From assembly GCA_964615775.1 (NCBI GenBank), contig CAZTQB010000005.1, forward strand, positions 4,987 to 68,986: a stretch of 64,000 nucleotides of DNA. Reading direction: 5' to 3'. How positions within the stretch are numbered: position 1 is the first letter of the stretch; each line of letters starts with the position of its first letter. The stretch comes from JALHOM01 sp964615775. Lineage in GTDB: Bacteria > Patescibacteriota > Saccharimonadia > Saccharimonadales > 2-12-FULL-41-12. The position numbers and the translations under genes are program-made. A model generated the notes under the pieces. That model ran no database searches, was not told where the DNA came from, and saw only the letters and a list, made by a program, of their open reading frames with translations. This document shows, one piece after another, positions 33,802-43,232 of the stretch.

Positions 33802-33891
33802 TTTTCCTCTCCTTTGAAGCTTAATTAGTATATATTATAGGTTATGGTACTCACGATTACTAATTTGGTAGGTTGATTAAAGAGGTGTCTT

Positions 33892-35808
33892 TTGGCAAAA
33901 AAATCTAAAAAGAATCCACAATCAATATTTATAAAAGACTACTCTAGACCAGTAACTGTCTATGCAATAATCATATCTATATTTTTTGTGATTTTAATTT
34001 TTGGCATGAAGGCTTATATTGCCAATGAGAGCTTAGACGAAGTTCCGTCGAACGCAGACTATAAAAATTCAAACATAGTTGTAAGCCAGCGAGTTGATGA
34101 TTTGATGTCAAGAATGACCCAAAAAGAAAAAGTTGGCCAAATGGCACTTGTAGATAAAAATAGCTTGATTAAACCAGAAGATATTAAACGATATAATCTT
34201 GGAGCATTACTCAGCGGAGCCGGTGCTAAGCCGGATAATAATACTGCTAAAGGCTGGGCAGATATGATCACTGGCTATCAGGACGAAGCAAAGAAAACTC
34301 GGTTGCAAATCCCGCTTTTTTACGGGATTGATGCTAATCATGGACACACTAATATACCTGGAGCAGCTGTATTTCCGCACGCAATTGGCTTGGGTGCGGC
34401 TAATGATACCGATTTAACCGCGAGAGTTGCTGCAGCAACTAGTCAGGAATTGGCGGCGACAGGTGTAAATTGGAGTTACTCTCCATCGCTTGATGCTCCA
34501 AAAGATATTAGATGGGGTCGAGTTTACGAAGCTTTTTCAGATGATCCGGAATTAATAAAGACCCAAGGTGTAGCATTTATCAAAGGTACTCAAGCTAAAA
34601 ACCAAAATAATTTAGAAGTTATGGCGACTGCTAAGCATTATCTGGCGACTGGCGATCAAGTTTGGGGTGAGTCGGATAATAAAAATTTCAAGATCGATCA
34701 AGGTAGGGTTAAGCCTGATGAACAGAGATTAGAAAATGAGTATTTGCCTCCATTTAAGTCTGCAATTGATGCCGGTGTGCCAAGTGTGATGGTGGCACTG
34801 CATAAATGGGATGACCAGACAATTGTAACTAATAAATATTTGGTAAATGACAAACTAAAGAATGAACTAGGCTTCAAGGGTTTTGTTGTTAGTGATTGGT
34901 ATGGAGTGTATGAACGGGCTGGAGACTACTACTCTGCGACAGTTAAAGCAATTAATTCTGGGCTGGATATGGCAATGTTGCCATTTGATTATAAGAGCTT
35001 TGAGAAAGATATGCTAAAAGCACTAAAAAACGGTGATATAAAACAGGAACGAGTCGATGATTCGGTTAGAAGAATTTTAACTGCTAAATTTGAAGCTGGT
35101 TTATTTGACCAAAAGTCAGTTGATTATAATAGTTTTAGTCAGGTTGGAAGTAATTCGCACAGAGAAATTGCTCGTGAAGCAGTTGCCAAATCGGCTGTAT
35201 TACTAAAAAATGATAATGTTTTACCACTTTCTGCGAATCAAAAAATTTTGCTGAGTGGTAGCGGGGCTAACAATGTTGGGCGGCAATCTGGTGCTTGGAC
35301 TGTAGAGTGGCAAGGAATAGACGGCAACTGGCTACCTGGCTCAACCTCTATTAAACAGGCATTTGACAAGAATGATAACAATATAACTTTTTCTGAGAAA
35401 GGTAATTTTACGGGTGGAGTTTATGGCGATATTGGAGTTGTTGTAGTTAGCGAGAAACCTTATGCCGAAGGCTGGGGAGACAATCCAAAACCAGAGATAT
35501 CCACCGAAGACATGAAAGCAATTAAACTAACAAGAGAAAGGGTCAATAAATTAGTAATTGTAATAGTATCTGGAAGACCGCTGATTTTAGATCAAGCCGA
35601 GTTAGCTAAATGGGACGGTTTGGTGGCTGTCTGGCTACCTGGTTCTGAAGGAGACGGTGTGGCAGATGTTTTATTTGGAAAGAAAGAATTCAAAGGTAAA
35701 TTACCTATAACCTGGCCGGCAAACACACTTCAGCTACCCATTCAAGCAAATGGCCAAACGGCCGATTTCACTCCACCGCTTTTTCCTCGCTACTATTCGA
35801 TAAAATAA
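33892..35808 (+). CDS. Membrane-anchored glycoside hydrolase family 3
   Basis: 638 residues from a TTG start supported by AGAGGTG upstream. A signal anchor at ~22-40 is followed by the (beta/alpha)8 domain with YGIDANHGHTN, MATAKHYLATGD (substrate-binding K-H) and FVVSDWYGV, where the Asp is the nucleophile, and then the alpha/beta sandwich domain. GH3 enzymes remove terminal beta-glucose, N-acetylglucosamine or similar units. NagZ-type His/Asp acid pair is not evident, so a beta-glucosidase type is more likely. Acts outside the membrane. Confidence 0.92.
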   Translation: MAKKSKKNPQSIFIKDYSRPVTVYAIIISIFFVILIFGMKAYIANESLDEVPSNADYKNSNIVVSQRVDDLMSRMTQKEKVGQMALVDKNSLIKPEDIKRYNLGALLSGAGAKPDNNTAKGWADMITGYQDEAKKTRLQIPLFYGIDANHGHTNIPGAAVFPHAIGLGAANDTDLTARVAAATSQELAATGVNWSYSPSLDAPKDIRWGRVYEAFSDDPELIKTQGVAFIKGTQAKNQNNLEVMATAKHYLATGDQVWGESDNKNFKIDQGRVKPDEQRLENEYLPPFKSAIDAGVPSVMVALHKWDDQTIVTNKYLVNDKLKNELGFKGFVVSDWYGVYERAGDYYSATVKAINSGLDMAMLPFDYKSFEKDMLKALKNGDIKQERVDDSVRRILTAKFEAGLFDQKSVDYNSFSQVGSNSHREIAREAVAKSAVLLKNDNVLPLSANQKILLSGSGANNVGRQSGAWTVEWQGIDGNWLPGSTSIKQAFDKNDNNITFSEKGNFTGGVYGDIGVVVVSEKPYAEGWGDNPKPEISTEDMKAIKLTRERVNKLVIVIVSGRPLILDQAELAKWDGLVAVWLPGSEGDGVADVLFGKKEFKGKLPITWPANTLQLPIQANGQTADFTPPLFPRYYSIK

Positions 35809-35852
35809 TTTTCAATAATTTAAAAACAGGTATAGAATACTTTATATTGTTT

Positions 35853-36530
35853 ATGACGACAAAAAATCACAAGTACATTGATATTATTTTAGTTTCTTTT
35901 GTTTCTATGCTTCTTATTTCTAATCTGGCCGCTACGAAATTGATATCATTTGGGTCAATAATTACAGATGGGGGGGCAGTCCTTTTTCCGCTAATTTATA
36001 TATTTAATGATGTAATTACAGAAGTTTATGGCTATAAGTACGCAAGGCGTGCGATTTGGCTGGGGTTTTTAATGATGATTTTGGCTGTTTTAGCATTTAC
36101 CCTAGTCAGGTATTTGCCTTCAGCCCCCTACTACACTTCTCAAGATGCTTATGTGAAAGTTTTAGGTTTTTTTCCTAGGATTGTTCTCGCAAGCCTTTGT
36201 GCATATTTGATTGGATCTTTTGTCAATTCTATTATCCTTGCCAAAATGAAAGTTATTACAAAGGGCAAAAAACTTTGGGCGAGATTGGTAGGTTCAACCA
36301 TAATTGGAGAATTTCTTGACACACTAGTATTTGGGGTAGTGGCATTTGCGGGTATTTTGACCTTGAGCGATTTAGTAAAGTTCATAATGATTGGTTGGAT
36401 TTTTAAAACAATGGTTGAAGTACTACTATTACCGGTAACATATAGAGTTATAAATTATATTAAAAAATCAGAGAATGTTGATTTTTATGACAAAAAGACG
36501 GACTTTAACCCAGTTCACCTTAATCTCTAG
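35853..36530 (+). CDS. Queuosine precursor transporter (YhhQ/QPTR family)
   Basis: 225 residues from ATG 35853, six helices. SNLAATKLISFG, FPLIYIFNDVITEVYGYKYA and the later FVNSIILAKMK and FGVVAFAG segments are characteristic of the Vut_1/YhhQ family, which imports preQ0/preQ1 or queuine. It converges with tgt and overlaps it by 11 nt. Together they suggest salvage of the modified base for tRNA. A G7 run (35970-35976) is inside the coding frame. Confidence 0.9.
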   Translation: MTTKNHKYIDIILVSFVSMLLISNLAATKLISFGSIITDGGAVLFPLIYIFNDVITEVYGYKYARRAIWLGFLMMILAVLAFTLVRYLPSAPYYTSQDAYVKVLGFFPRIVLASLCAYLIGSFVNSIILAKMKVITKGKKLWARLVGSTIIGEFLDTLVFGVVAFAGILTLSDLVKFIMIGWIFKTMVEVLLLPVTYRVINYIKKSENVDFYDKKTDFNPVHLNL

Positions 36531-37719
36531 TTTGGTAATAAGAACTTAACCAAACCTTTTTATATTTAAAGAAACTTTCCTCAACTATACTCCTACGAAT
36601 ATTTTTGACTAGGTTAATTATAAAAAATTCGTTGTGAATTGAGGCTAATGTATACCCCAATAACTCCTTAGTTTTTAGTAAATGCCTAATGTAGGCTCTT
36701 GTGTAATTTTTACATGTGTAGCATTTACAAGAAGCATCTAATTTAGAAAAATCATCTTTATATTTTGATCCATTAATATTGTACCTACCTTTATTTGAAT
36801 AGATAGCACCATTTCTAGCAACTCTGGTTGGTGAAACACAGTCAAATGTATCTATCCCATTTTCAATTGCATCAAATATATCATTTGGCTCACTAATTCC
36901 AAGTAGATGTTTTGGCTTATTTTCTGGCAACTCTTCACAGCACCATCTTATTATCTCTGCTAACTTTTCTTTTTCAATTGCACCACCAATTCCAAAACCA
37001 TCAAAATCAAGACTAGACATATATTTAGCTGTTTGTCTTCTTAGGTTTTCATAATTAGCACCCTGTAGTACTCCAAAAAGTGCTTGATATGAATGAGATT
37101 CATCATATCTTTGCAATTTACGGAATTCATCAACAGATCTTTTAGCCCATTTGTGCGTTCTTTCAAGTGCCTTCACTTGGTAGTCGTATGGGTCGGCTAA
37201 AGATGTAAGTTCATCAAATGCAAAACATATATCAGCACCAATCTTGCTTTGTACTTGCATAGATATTTCCGGAGTAAAGTAATGTTTGTCTCCATTAATG
37301 TGTGAAGTAAAAGTGACTCCATTATCGTCGACTCTCGCGTGTCTTTCATTCTTAGGTGTATTTTCGCTTTTTTTAACGTCCATTGATATTACTTTTTTGT
37401 AACCGCTTCCAAGAGAAAGTATCTGAAATCCTCCCGAATCGGTAAAAGTTGGCCTATGCCAATTCATGAAATTGGCAAGTCCACCTGCTTTATATATTAG
37501 TTCTGGTCCTGGCCTCAGAAACAGATGATATGCATTAGCAAGAATTGCTTCTGCTCCGGCATCTATTATCATTTCTGGTGTAAGTCCTTTAATAGAAGCT
37601 TGCGTGCCAACAGGTATAAAAGCTGGAGTTTCTATTGTCCCATGGGCTGTAACGATTTTTCCTGCACGGCCAAGCCTGTTCTTTATTTTGTTCTCAACGC
37701 AAAAATTAAATTTTTTCAT
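36520..37719 (-). CDS. tgt: tRNA-guanine transglycosylase
   Basis: 399 residues. The TIM barrel has FTDSGGFQILSLG (catalytic Asp), FDCVSPTRVAR (nucleophile Asp) and the zinc site C-x-C-x2-C with a following His (KCYTCKNYTRAYIRHLL...IHNEFF). It swaps guanine 34 for a 7-deazaguanine base in GUN-anticodon tRNAs; the window's tRNA-Asn (GTT) would be a target. No queuosine synthesis genes are in the window, consistent with salvage through the adjoining transporter. Confidence 0.96.
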   Translation of the reverse strand: MKKFNFCVENKIKNRLGRAGKIVTAHGTIETPAFIPVGTQASIKGLTPEMIIDAGAEAILANAYHLFLRPGPELIYKAGGLANFMNWHRPTFTDSGGFQILSLGSGYKKVISMDVKKSENTPKNERHARVDDNGVTFTSHINGDKHYFTPEISMQVQSKIGADICFAFDELTSLADPYDYQVKALERTHKWAKRSVDEFRKLQRYDESHSYQALFGVLQGANYENLRRQTAKYMSSLDFDGFGIGGAIEKEKLAEIIRWCCEELPENKPKHLLGISEPNDIFDAIENGIDTFDCVSPTRVARNGAIYSNKGRYNINGSKYKDDFSKLDASCKCYTCKNYTRAYIRHLLKTKELLGYTLASIHNEFFIINLVKNIRRSIVEESFFKYKKVWLSSYYQTRD

Positions 37720-37831
37720 TTTATTAAAATACTACTACAAGTGTTATTATCTGTAAAATTGAGTAGCTCAAAAAATATTCAAATGTGGAGTAGTGGTGAT
37801 TTTAGTTTTGATTTTTAGTTTTTTATATTAG

Positions 37832-38404
37832 CTATAAATCTGAGTGTGGTATAGGAAGATAGTTTTCTGTTCTTACTTCTCGGCCGTAGTACTGATTGGT
37901 CACTTTAACTACATCTGAACAAAGTTGGTATCTTTCGTCGACAGTAAATAAAAGTTGACTAGGTCCTTGATTTGAGGCGTTATTCATAAAAACGCTAAGA
38001 CAGATAGCGTCACCGCTGTTGGTTGATTCATGTCTTGAACTGACCACTGACAGGACTTGCCAGACACTATTTTCGGTTTTCTGAGCAATAAACCAACCAG
38101 ATGGATCACTTTGTGAAACATAGTGGTCTTTAATGATGATAAGAGTTTGGGTGAGAAAAGAATTTTCTGGGTTTGATTCGACTGCCGCAATTGGTACACC
38201 GTAGTGTCTGATACCTCTATCTTCGACATTCATAATTATACTTGATGGCTCTTCATCAAGACCAGCTGGTTGTCCGCCGTCAGGGTCTTGTCTCATGATA
38301 AGTTTGCCAAATAACTTTAAGAAATCTTCATTAGCTGGAGGCTCTAATTCAGGTTGTGTTTCTGAGTTTTTGTGTGTGTTTTCGATTGTCTCTGGGTTTA
38401 ACAT
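37832..38404 (-). CDS. Unrecognised soluble protein (190 aa)
   Basis: No signal peptide or helix. The first 60 residues are acidic and low-complexity; the rest looks like a beta-rich domain (GWFIAQKTENSVWQVLSVVS). Upstream TAAAGT lies 6 nt before the ATG. It is downstream of the sortase on the same strand with an 80-bp hairpin-bearing gap, so it may have its own promoter. Family unknown. Confidence 0.65.
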   Translation of the reverse strand: MLNPETIENTHKNSETQPELEPPANEDFLKLFGKLIMRQDPDGGQPAGLDEEPSSIIMNVEDRGIRHYGVPIAAVESNPENSFLTQTLIIIKDHYVSQSDPSGWFIAQKTENSVWQVLSVVSSRHESTNSGDAICLSVFMNNASNQGPSQLLFTVDERYQLCSDVVKVTNQYYGREVRTENYLPIPHSDL

Positions 38405-38441
38405 TTTATTACTTTAGGTAGCTATAACCATATAGATACTC

Positions 38442-38481
38442 CTCAAAAGCTTAACTGTCAATAACCTTAAGATCTTTTGAG
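38442..38481 (-). terminator. Long stem-loop after the sortase gene
   Basis: CTCAAAAG (38442-38449) pairs with CTTTTGAG (38474-38481), continued by CTTAA/TTAAG with a 2-nt bulge. It starts 2 nt after the sortase stop on the reverse strand. No U tract follows, so it may be an mRNA 3' stabiliser or weak terminator. Confidence 0.4.
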
Positions 38482-38482
38482 C

Positions 38483-39049
38483 TTATTTTTGAACAGCCTC
38501 TACCACTATTCGACCATCAGCCGAACCGTTAAGAGTACAAGAATAGAGAGTCAATTTTGCTTGGTCCGAGTGTTCTTCTATCTGTACGTCGGTTGGCTTT
38601 ACGCTGTAAGTTTTGGTGATGGTGTAGTTATAGCGCTTTTTATTCCAATCAACAATTATCTGGTCATTTACGTTTAATTTGTCTAGATTATATAAAACTG
38701 AATCCTCTACTACTTTATCTGGTTTTAAGGCGAAAACGTAACGGTGTCCGGCTAAAACAAAATTACCACCTTTTTCAGGGTCACCATTTTCTGGTAATCT
38801 ATGCCAAATTGCACCGTCTTTTAAGGTTGCCACCCCACCTGGATTTATTAGAGCATTTATAGATATTTTAGGAATTATCAGAGTGTTAACTTCACTGACA
38901 GCTAGAGCATGTTGTTCAACAAACTTTTGTTGAGAAGTCGATGATTGGTTAATCGGCCGTGATCCAGCTGCCACTAAAGTCAAATAGGCGATATAAATAC
39001 CGCCTATTATTAAACAAAGAGCCATTATTGATCTAAGTTTTGACTTCAT
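38483..39049 (-). CDS. Sortase (class D/E-like)
   Basis: 188 residues, compact. N-terminal anchor helix (7-27), then the barrel with catalytic His in FVLAGHRYVF, Cys in TLYSCTLNGSADGR and the conserved Arg in the same stretch. Class E enzymes are known to prefer LAxTG over LPxTG, and the gene directly upstream encodes a protein ending LANTG + helix + short polar tail, so it is the likely substrate. Gap to that gene is only 6 nt. Confidence 0.92.
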   Translation of the reverse strand: MKSKLRSIMALCLIIGGIYIAYLTLVAAGSRPINQSSTSQQKFVEQHALAVSEVNTLIIPKISINALINPGGVATLKDGAIWHRLPENGDPEKGGNFVLAGHRYVFALKPDKVVEDSVLYNLDKLNVNDQIIVDWNKKRYNYTITKTYSVKPTDVQIEEHSDQAKLTLYSCTLNGSADGRIVVEAVQK

Positions 39050-39055
39050 TTATGT

Positions 39056-40414
39056 TTAGTTATTTTTTGGAAGAGCAGCTACTCCTGCGGCAACAAACAA
39101 TACTGCGATTGCCACAAAAATGTATGAATTAACACCTGTGTTGGCAAGCCTTGCTGTAGTAGATGGCGTTACGACGCTGGCAGTTGTTGTAATCGGATTC
39201 TCTACAGTAGTTGCAACAGCCAATTTTGGAGCCCAGTCTACTTGTGGGATTATATCTCTTGCAAATTGACCGTAGATAACTGAAGTGGTACGTAGGTTAT
39301 GTGTAACATTTGCCATAACTGTATCATATAGACTTAAATCACTGTCTTGCTGTACGCCTACTCTGTCAGTGAAACTGTATTCTTCAGAGTACTCAGGATC
39401 ATCAACTCCAGCTAGACGAGTACCTTTTGGCGAAAAAGTAGCCAAGTATGTATCAGAATTGCTAGTTGGCAAAAGTACATCGACGCTGCATTTTGCTGCT
39501 GTTAGCTAGCAGGTGTTTGCTAGATTAACATACGAGTAACTACTTGGATATTCTTCATTATTTCCGAATGAGTAAACCAAAACTTTTGATACGTCTGGAG
39601 CAACATTAATAAATACTTCATCGTAATCTGGTGTATCAGTAATCTGAATACGGTCAGTGTAAGTCTTGCCAGCTTCGATCATAAAAAGATCAGAATTATA
39701 GCTTGGAAATTCACCGTCACCAACAGCATGAGTCATAGAGAAGTATATATTGCCATTTGCACCATAGCCGGCGTTTAGGTATCCGTCGTTTGTTGGATTG
39801 ATAACATTTGTTACGGTTCCATCAACTCCAACTCGTTCAATTCTGGTTGCTTCACCACCCCCTTCACTGTGAGATCTTGTATAGCGAGTTGCAATTGCAT
39901 TTGTGCCATCTGGTGAGTAAGACATATCTAATACAATGTTGGTTGATAGGTTATCTTCTGCTCCAACTGTTGCAACTGGTGTTATATCACTTACTTTTGC
40001 ACCATTAACGTCTATTTTGACTGAATTATATGTAACGGTTTGAGATTGATTGCAGGATTTATCAAGCTTCTCAAATTCTTCTTCATTAACGCAACTTAGT
40101 GCTGTCTCTGCGTACATTACAGTGTTTGTTTGGTTGCTAGGAGATGTTCCAACTGGTGCTGAAACAGTTGCCGATGTTATTGCTGACACCTCTGGTGTGC
40201 CTGTTGCAATAACCTGCGAACTGCCAGTTTCTGGGTTGGTAGTAACTACTGCTGTATTAGAGCTTTCACTATCAGGTTCACTTTGTAGCTCAGTGCTAAC
40301 CAAAACTCCGTCTTCACCGGGTAATGCAGCTTTCGCAGATGACGGTGTAAATATTACACCAACACCTAGTGTCAAAGCCGACAAAATTAAAAATTTATAT
40401 AGATTTTGCTTCAT
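39056..40414 (-). pseudogene. LANTG surface protein gene with one in-frame TAG
   Basis: Reading from ATG 40414 (SD GGAGGTG just upstream) gives a signal peptide (KFLILSALTLGVGVIFTP), a beta-propeller-like body, and then TAG at 39506-39508. The same frame continues without other stops for about 150 codons to 39056, still with propeller-type repeats (FSPKGTRLAG, TDRVGVQQDS) and a full sortase tail: TARLANTG, a helix and PKNN. Full length would be about 453 residues. A CAG to TAG change would explain it. It may be a recent nonsense mutation, a sequence error or read-through; truncated product would be secreted, not anchored. Confidence 0.8.
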
Positions 40415-40503
40415 AAGCACCTCCGTTAAATGTATATAAACGAATTGTAGTACTTATTTTGTATTATGTCTAATATAATTTATAAGTATATTTCTTATGC
40501 TTA

Positions 40504-40926
40504 TTAATTAGATTGTTCATCATGTATATTAATCATCCAGTTTACTCCAAACTGATCAGCTACCATGCCAAATTCATCACCCCACATTTGTTTTTCAAGT
40601 GGCATCACGACGGTTCCGTTTTGACAAAAATTACTGAATATTTTGCGTAATTCTTCTGTTGAGTCACCGCTCAAGCTGATACTAAAACCGGATAATCCAC
40701 CTTCATAACCCATCGAATTTGGTGTGTCGGCCCCCATTATTGCCTCGCCGCTGTCAAGAGTTAGCATGCCATGCATAATTTTGTCTTTCTCGGTTTCATC
40801 TTCGGTAGCATTAAACTCACCAAATGTGTGCATTTCTAATTTTCCGCCTAAAATGCTTTGATAATATTCAAAGGCTTGTTTCGCATTATTTTTAAAGTGT
40901 ATGTATGGGTTAAGTTGTGTTGTCAT
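40504..40926 (-). CDS. VOC-family protein (PhnB/glyoxalase-like)
   Basis: 140 residues. LNPYIHFKNNAKQAFEYYQS, MGADTPNS and KQMWGDEFGMVADQFGVNW are PhnB-type features of the vicinal-oxygen-chelate fold. Metal ligands are not clear. Such proteins are often of unknown function or antibiotic-binding. Strong SD GAGGAG. It follows the double-domain relative (40942-41859) by 15 bp, so the pair is an operon. Confidence 0.88.
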   Translation of the reverse strand: MTTQLNPYIHFKNNAKQAFEYYQSILGGKLEMHTFGEFNATEDETEKDKIMHGMLTLDSGEAIMGADTPNSMGYEGGLSGFSISLSGDSTEELRKIFSNFCQNGTVVMPLEKQMWGDEFGMVADQFGVNWMINIHDEQSN

Positions 40927-40941
40927 ATCTTCTCCTCAGTC

Positions 40942-41859
40942 TTAATATTCATCAATGATAATCTTCTTTTGGTTCATCATAATTTTGTAAGCTCCCGGCT
41001 TTTTCATCAATGCTTGGTCCATATTTCTTGGGACAATTTGCCAAGACACACCGAACTTATCTTTACACCAACCACACTGTTCAGACTCGGGTACGGCAGA
41101 TAATTTGTCCCAAAAATAATCAATCTCTGCTTGATCTTTGCAGCCAACAGAGTATGAGACTGCCTCTGTAAAAGTAAAGTCTTGATCGACTCCAGAATCG
41201 TTAGCAACAAACCACTGGTTTTCTAGCGTAAAGTCAGCAAACATCAAACTTTCAGTAGTAGCAGGACCGGATGGTTTTTCGTAGGCGTAGTCTAAACCTT
41301 TTTTAGAGCTTCTAAATACACTAGTATAGTAATCAATTGCCTCTTTGGCTTTATTCTGTGCAGGTCCACCAAACATTAATGCAGGAATAATATATGGACG
41401 ATCATCGCCATCTGGGCTAGTTAAAATTAGTTGCCACGAAAATCCATATTTATCCTGGACCCATCCATAATATTTGCTAAAGTCGTATTCTTGGAGTGGC
41501 ATTAAGGCTTTTCCTCCCTCGCTAAGTTTTTGCCAAATTTCATCTAGATGCTCACGTGCTTTGTCGTCTTTTTTAGGGTCAAAATTGATCATAAATGAAT
41601 TAGCCGGAGTTGGCTTAAACTCTGGACCGGCATTTATACCGACAAAGTTATATCCTGCCAAGCAAAATTCTATAGTTAAGGGTTTGCCAGCCATAGCTTG
41701 CTGAAAGTCGGCTAGACCTTCCTCTTTTGACTTTGGGTAATTAATGCCTCCAGTTATCTTGCTGTCGGGAAAGATATTTACGTAAAATTCACTTGCCTCA
41801 TTAACGGTTCCTGCGAACCATAAATTTGGTGTAATTTTCTGATTTTGGTTATCTGTCAC
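40942..41859 (-). CDS. Double VOC-domain protein (3-demethylubiquinone methyltransferase-like fold)
   Basis: 305 residues from GTG with AAGGAG upstream. Two tandem PhnB-type domains: NLWFAGTVNEASEFYVNIFP to WVQDKYGFSWQLIL, and ALMFGGPAQNKAKEAIDYYT to CGWCKDKFGVSWQIVP. The domain name is historical; no methyltransferase motif is present. Function unknown, likely small-molecule binding. Confidence 0.88.
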   Translation of the reverse strand: MTDNQNQKITPNLWFAGTVNEASEFYVNIFPDSKITGGINYPKSKEEGLADFQQAMAGKPLTIEFCLAGYNFVGINAGPEFKPTPANSFMINFDPKKDDKAREHLDEIWQKLSEGGKALMPLQEYDFSKYYGWVQDKYGFSWQLILTSPDGDDRPYIIPALMFGGPAQNKAKEAIDYYTSVFRSSKKGLDYAYEKPSGPATTESLMFADFTLENQWFVANDSGVDQDFTFTEAVSYSVGCKDQAEIDYFWDKLSAVPESEQCGWCKDKFGVSWQIVPRNMDQALMKKPGAYKIMMNQKKIIIDEY

Positions 41860-41935
41860 AAAAGTCTCCTTTTTTATAGCTATATTTACAGTTTATCTTA
41901 TTTGTTTTTTAAAAATTTGTATGTGAGCTAGGCAA

Positions 41936-42862
41936 CTATTTTCGGTTCCAAAAAATTTCACCGTTACAACCATGAGGGGTTACTTCGACGTAACCTTTTT
42001 GGCAAGTTGTCAGGTATTTTACAGTGTCAGTACTATTTTCAGAAGCCAATTCTTCGACTTTTTCCATGAATTGGCTGACTTTGCTATCTTTAAACTCTTT
42101 AACTTCATTTTCGCTGTAAACAATTTGCGGGGGTATACGAATAATTATTGAGTAGCCATCGCCTTCATAATTAGGCAAAAAATAATTAAAATCGGTGGAC
42201 TTTAACACTTCTTTTATTGCTGAACCAAATAGATTCATTGAACGACTAACTACTGGATATCCTTCATCTTTTACTATTTTGGTTGAGTTAATGATGTCAG
42301 AATTTATTACAAAGGCATTCGCCACATATGGTAATTTTAATAGTAATCCTTGGCAAAGTGGTTCGTCATCTGTTAATTTGTCAAGTTGTTCAGATATGGT
42401 TTCTGTCTGGGTAGCTAGTGCTTGCATAGTAGATTGAATCTGGTTCTTATCTTGCTCGGTGTTAGGTTTAACGCAGTCTTGATCAAAGGCTAATTGAATA
42501 CAAAAGTTACTTATTCTATTTATATATGTAAGGTGCTGTGGATTGATTCTGCTACTATAAAAACCATCTTCATAGCACTGGTCGCTCATAAAATTGCCGA
42601 CAGCCGTACCTGGTAGGTATATTGCTCGTCCTGCAATTTTTTGCTTAGTAAAAGCAGCCCTATTACCAGCTTTTTCTGATATAACACAGCCAATTGTGGC
42701 AATAAGGTGGTTATAGGGGTCATTGGTATCAAGAGCCATAGCAGCACTACTAATAAGTCCAGGTAGTTCATCTAGCCGACCAGTTAAGTCAACTAAAACT
42801 TTTTCGCAGGTTTGAGCCAGCGGTCTGAATTTTCTTGGCAGTTCACTCATATCTCTGTTCAC
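41936..42862 (-). CDS. Divergent class III nucleotidyl cyclase-like protein
   Basis: 308 residues from GTG (or ATG at 42850). The C-terminal half has NSDIINSTKI (Asp189) and YEGDGYSIII (Asp235), 46 residues apart, as for the two metal-binding Asp of class III cyclases (FSDIxGST ... GDG). The first half, ~40-170, is an unrecognised domain, possibly sensory. Later cyclase residues (substrate base pocket, transition-state Arg/Asn) are not obvious, so activity is uncertain. No helix or signal peptide. TATAAT lies 8 nt before the GTG. Confidence 0.5.
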   Translation of the reverse strand: MNRDMSELPRKFRPLAQTCEKVLVDLTGRLDELPGLISSAAMALDTNDPYNHLIATIGCVISEKAGNRAAFTKQKIAGRAIYLPGTAVGNFMSDQCYEDGFYSSRINPQHLTYINRISNFCIQLAFDQDCVKPNTEQDKNQIQSTMQALATQTETISEQLDKLTDDEPLCQGLLLKLPYVANAFVINSDIINSTKIVKDEGYPVVSRSMNLFGSAIKEVLKSTDFNYFLPNYEGDGYSIIIRIPPQIVYSENEVKEFKDSKVSQFMEKVEELASENSTDTVKYLTTCQKGYVEVTPHGCNGEIFWNRK

Positions 42863-42902
42863 AGAAATATATTATATAATATTCGGGTGCATAAATTAAA
42901 TC

Positions 42903-42911
42903 TGTTAGAAT
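42903..42911 (+). promoter_or_regulatory. Extended -10 promoter, leaderless start
   Basis: TGTTAGAAT (TG-n-TAGAAT) ends 6 nt before ATG 42918. There is no ribosome site in the gap, so the mRNA would begin at the start codon. Confidence 0.55.
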
Positions 42912-42917
42912 GTAGTT

Positions 42918-43184
42918 ATGGTAAAAGTTAGTGAAAATAAAGGTACAGTTCACATGCTTCCGGCTGATCTAAAAAAAACGATAAATACCAGCCAAATTTC
43001 GGCAAGAGTCTGGAATGATATAACACCACTAGCTCGCAATGAGTATATATGCTGGGTAGAATCTGCTAAAAAGCCGGAGACTCGAATCAAACGAATTTTG
43101 TGGGCAACTGAGAATCTTGCCAAAAACAAACGTCGACCATGTTGCTGGGCTGGTTGTCCGCATAGGCAGCGAAACGGAAAATAA
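42918..43184 (+). CDS. YdeI/OmpD-associated (OmdA) family small protein
   Basis: 88 residues. ITPLARNEYICWVESAKKPE, RIKRILWATENLAKNKRRP and the CCWAGCPHR end are characteristic of the YdeI/OmdA C-terminal family, often annotated as bacteriocin-resistance or YdeI proteins. The Cys/His end could bind metal. Standing alone between two reverse-strand gene groups. Confidence 0.78.
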   Translation: MVKVSENKGTVHMLPADLKKTINTSQISARVWNDITPLARNEYICWVESAKKPETRIKRILWATENLAKNKRRPCCWAGCPHRQRNGK

Positions 43185-43232
43185 ACTATCGGTTAAACCA
43201 CAGCCTAGCTTAAGAAAACGATTTGGAGTTAC

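Noticed and set aside
39506..39508. Idea that TAG is a sense codon in this organism
   Set aside because: Other genes in the window end normally at TAG (for example 22192 and 46888) with the next gene starting at once, so general recoding is excluded.
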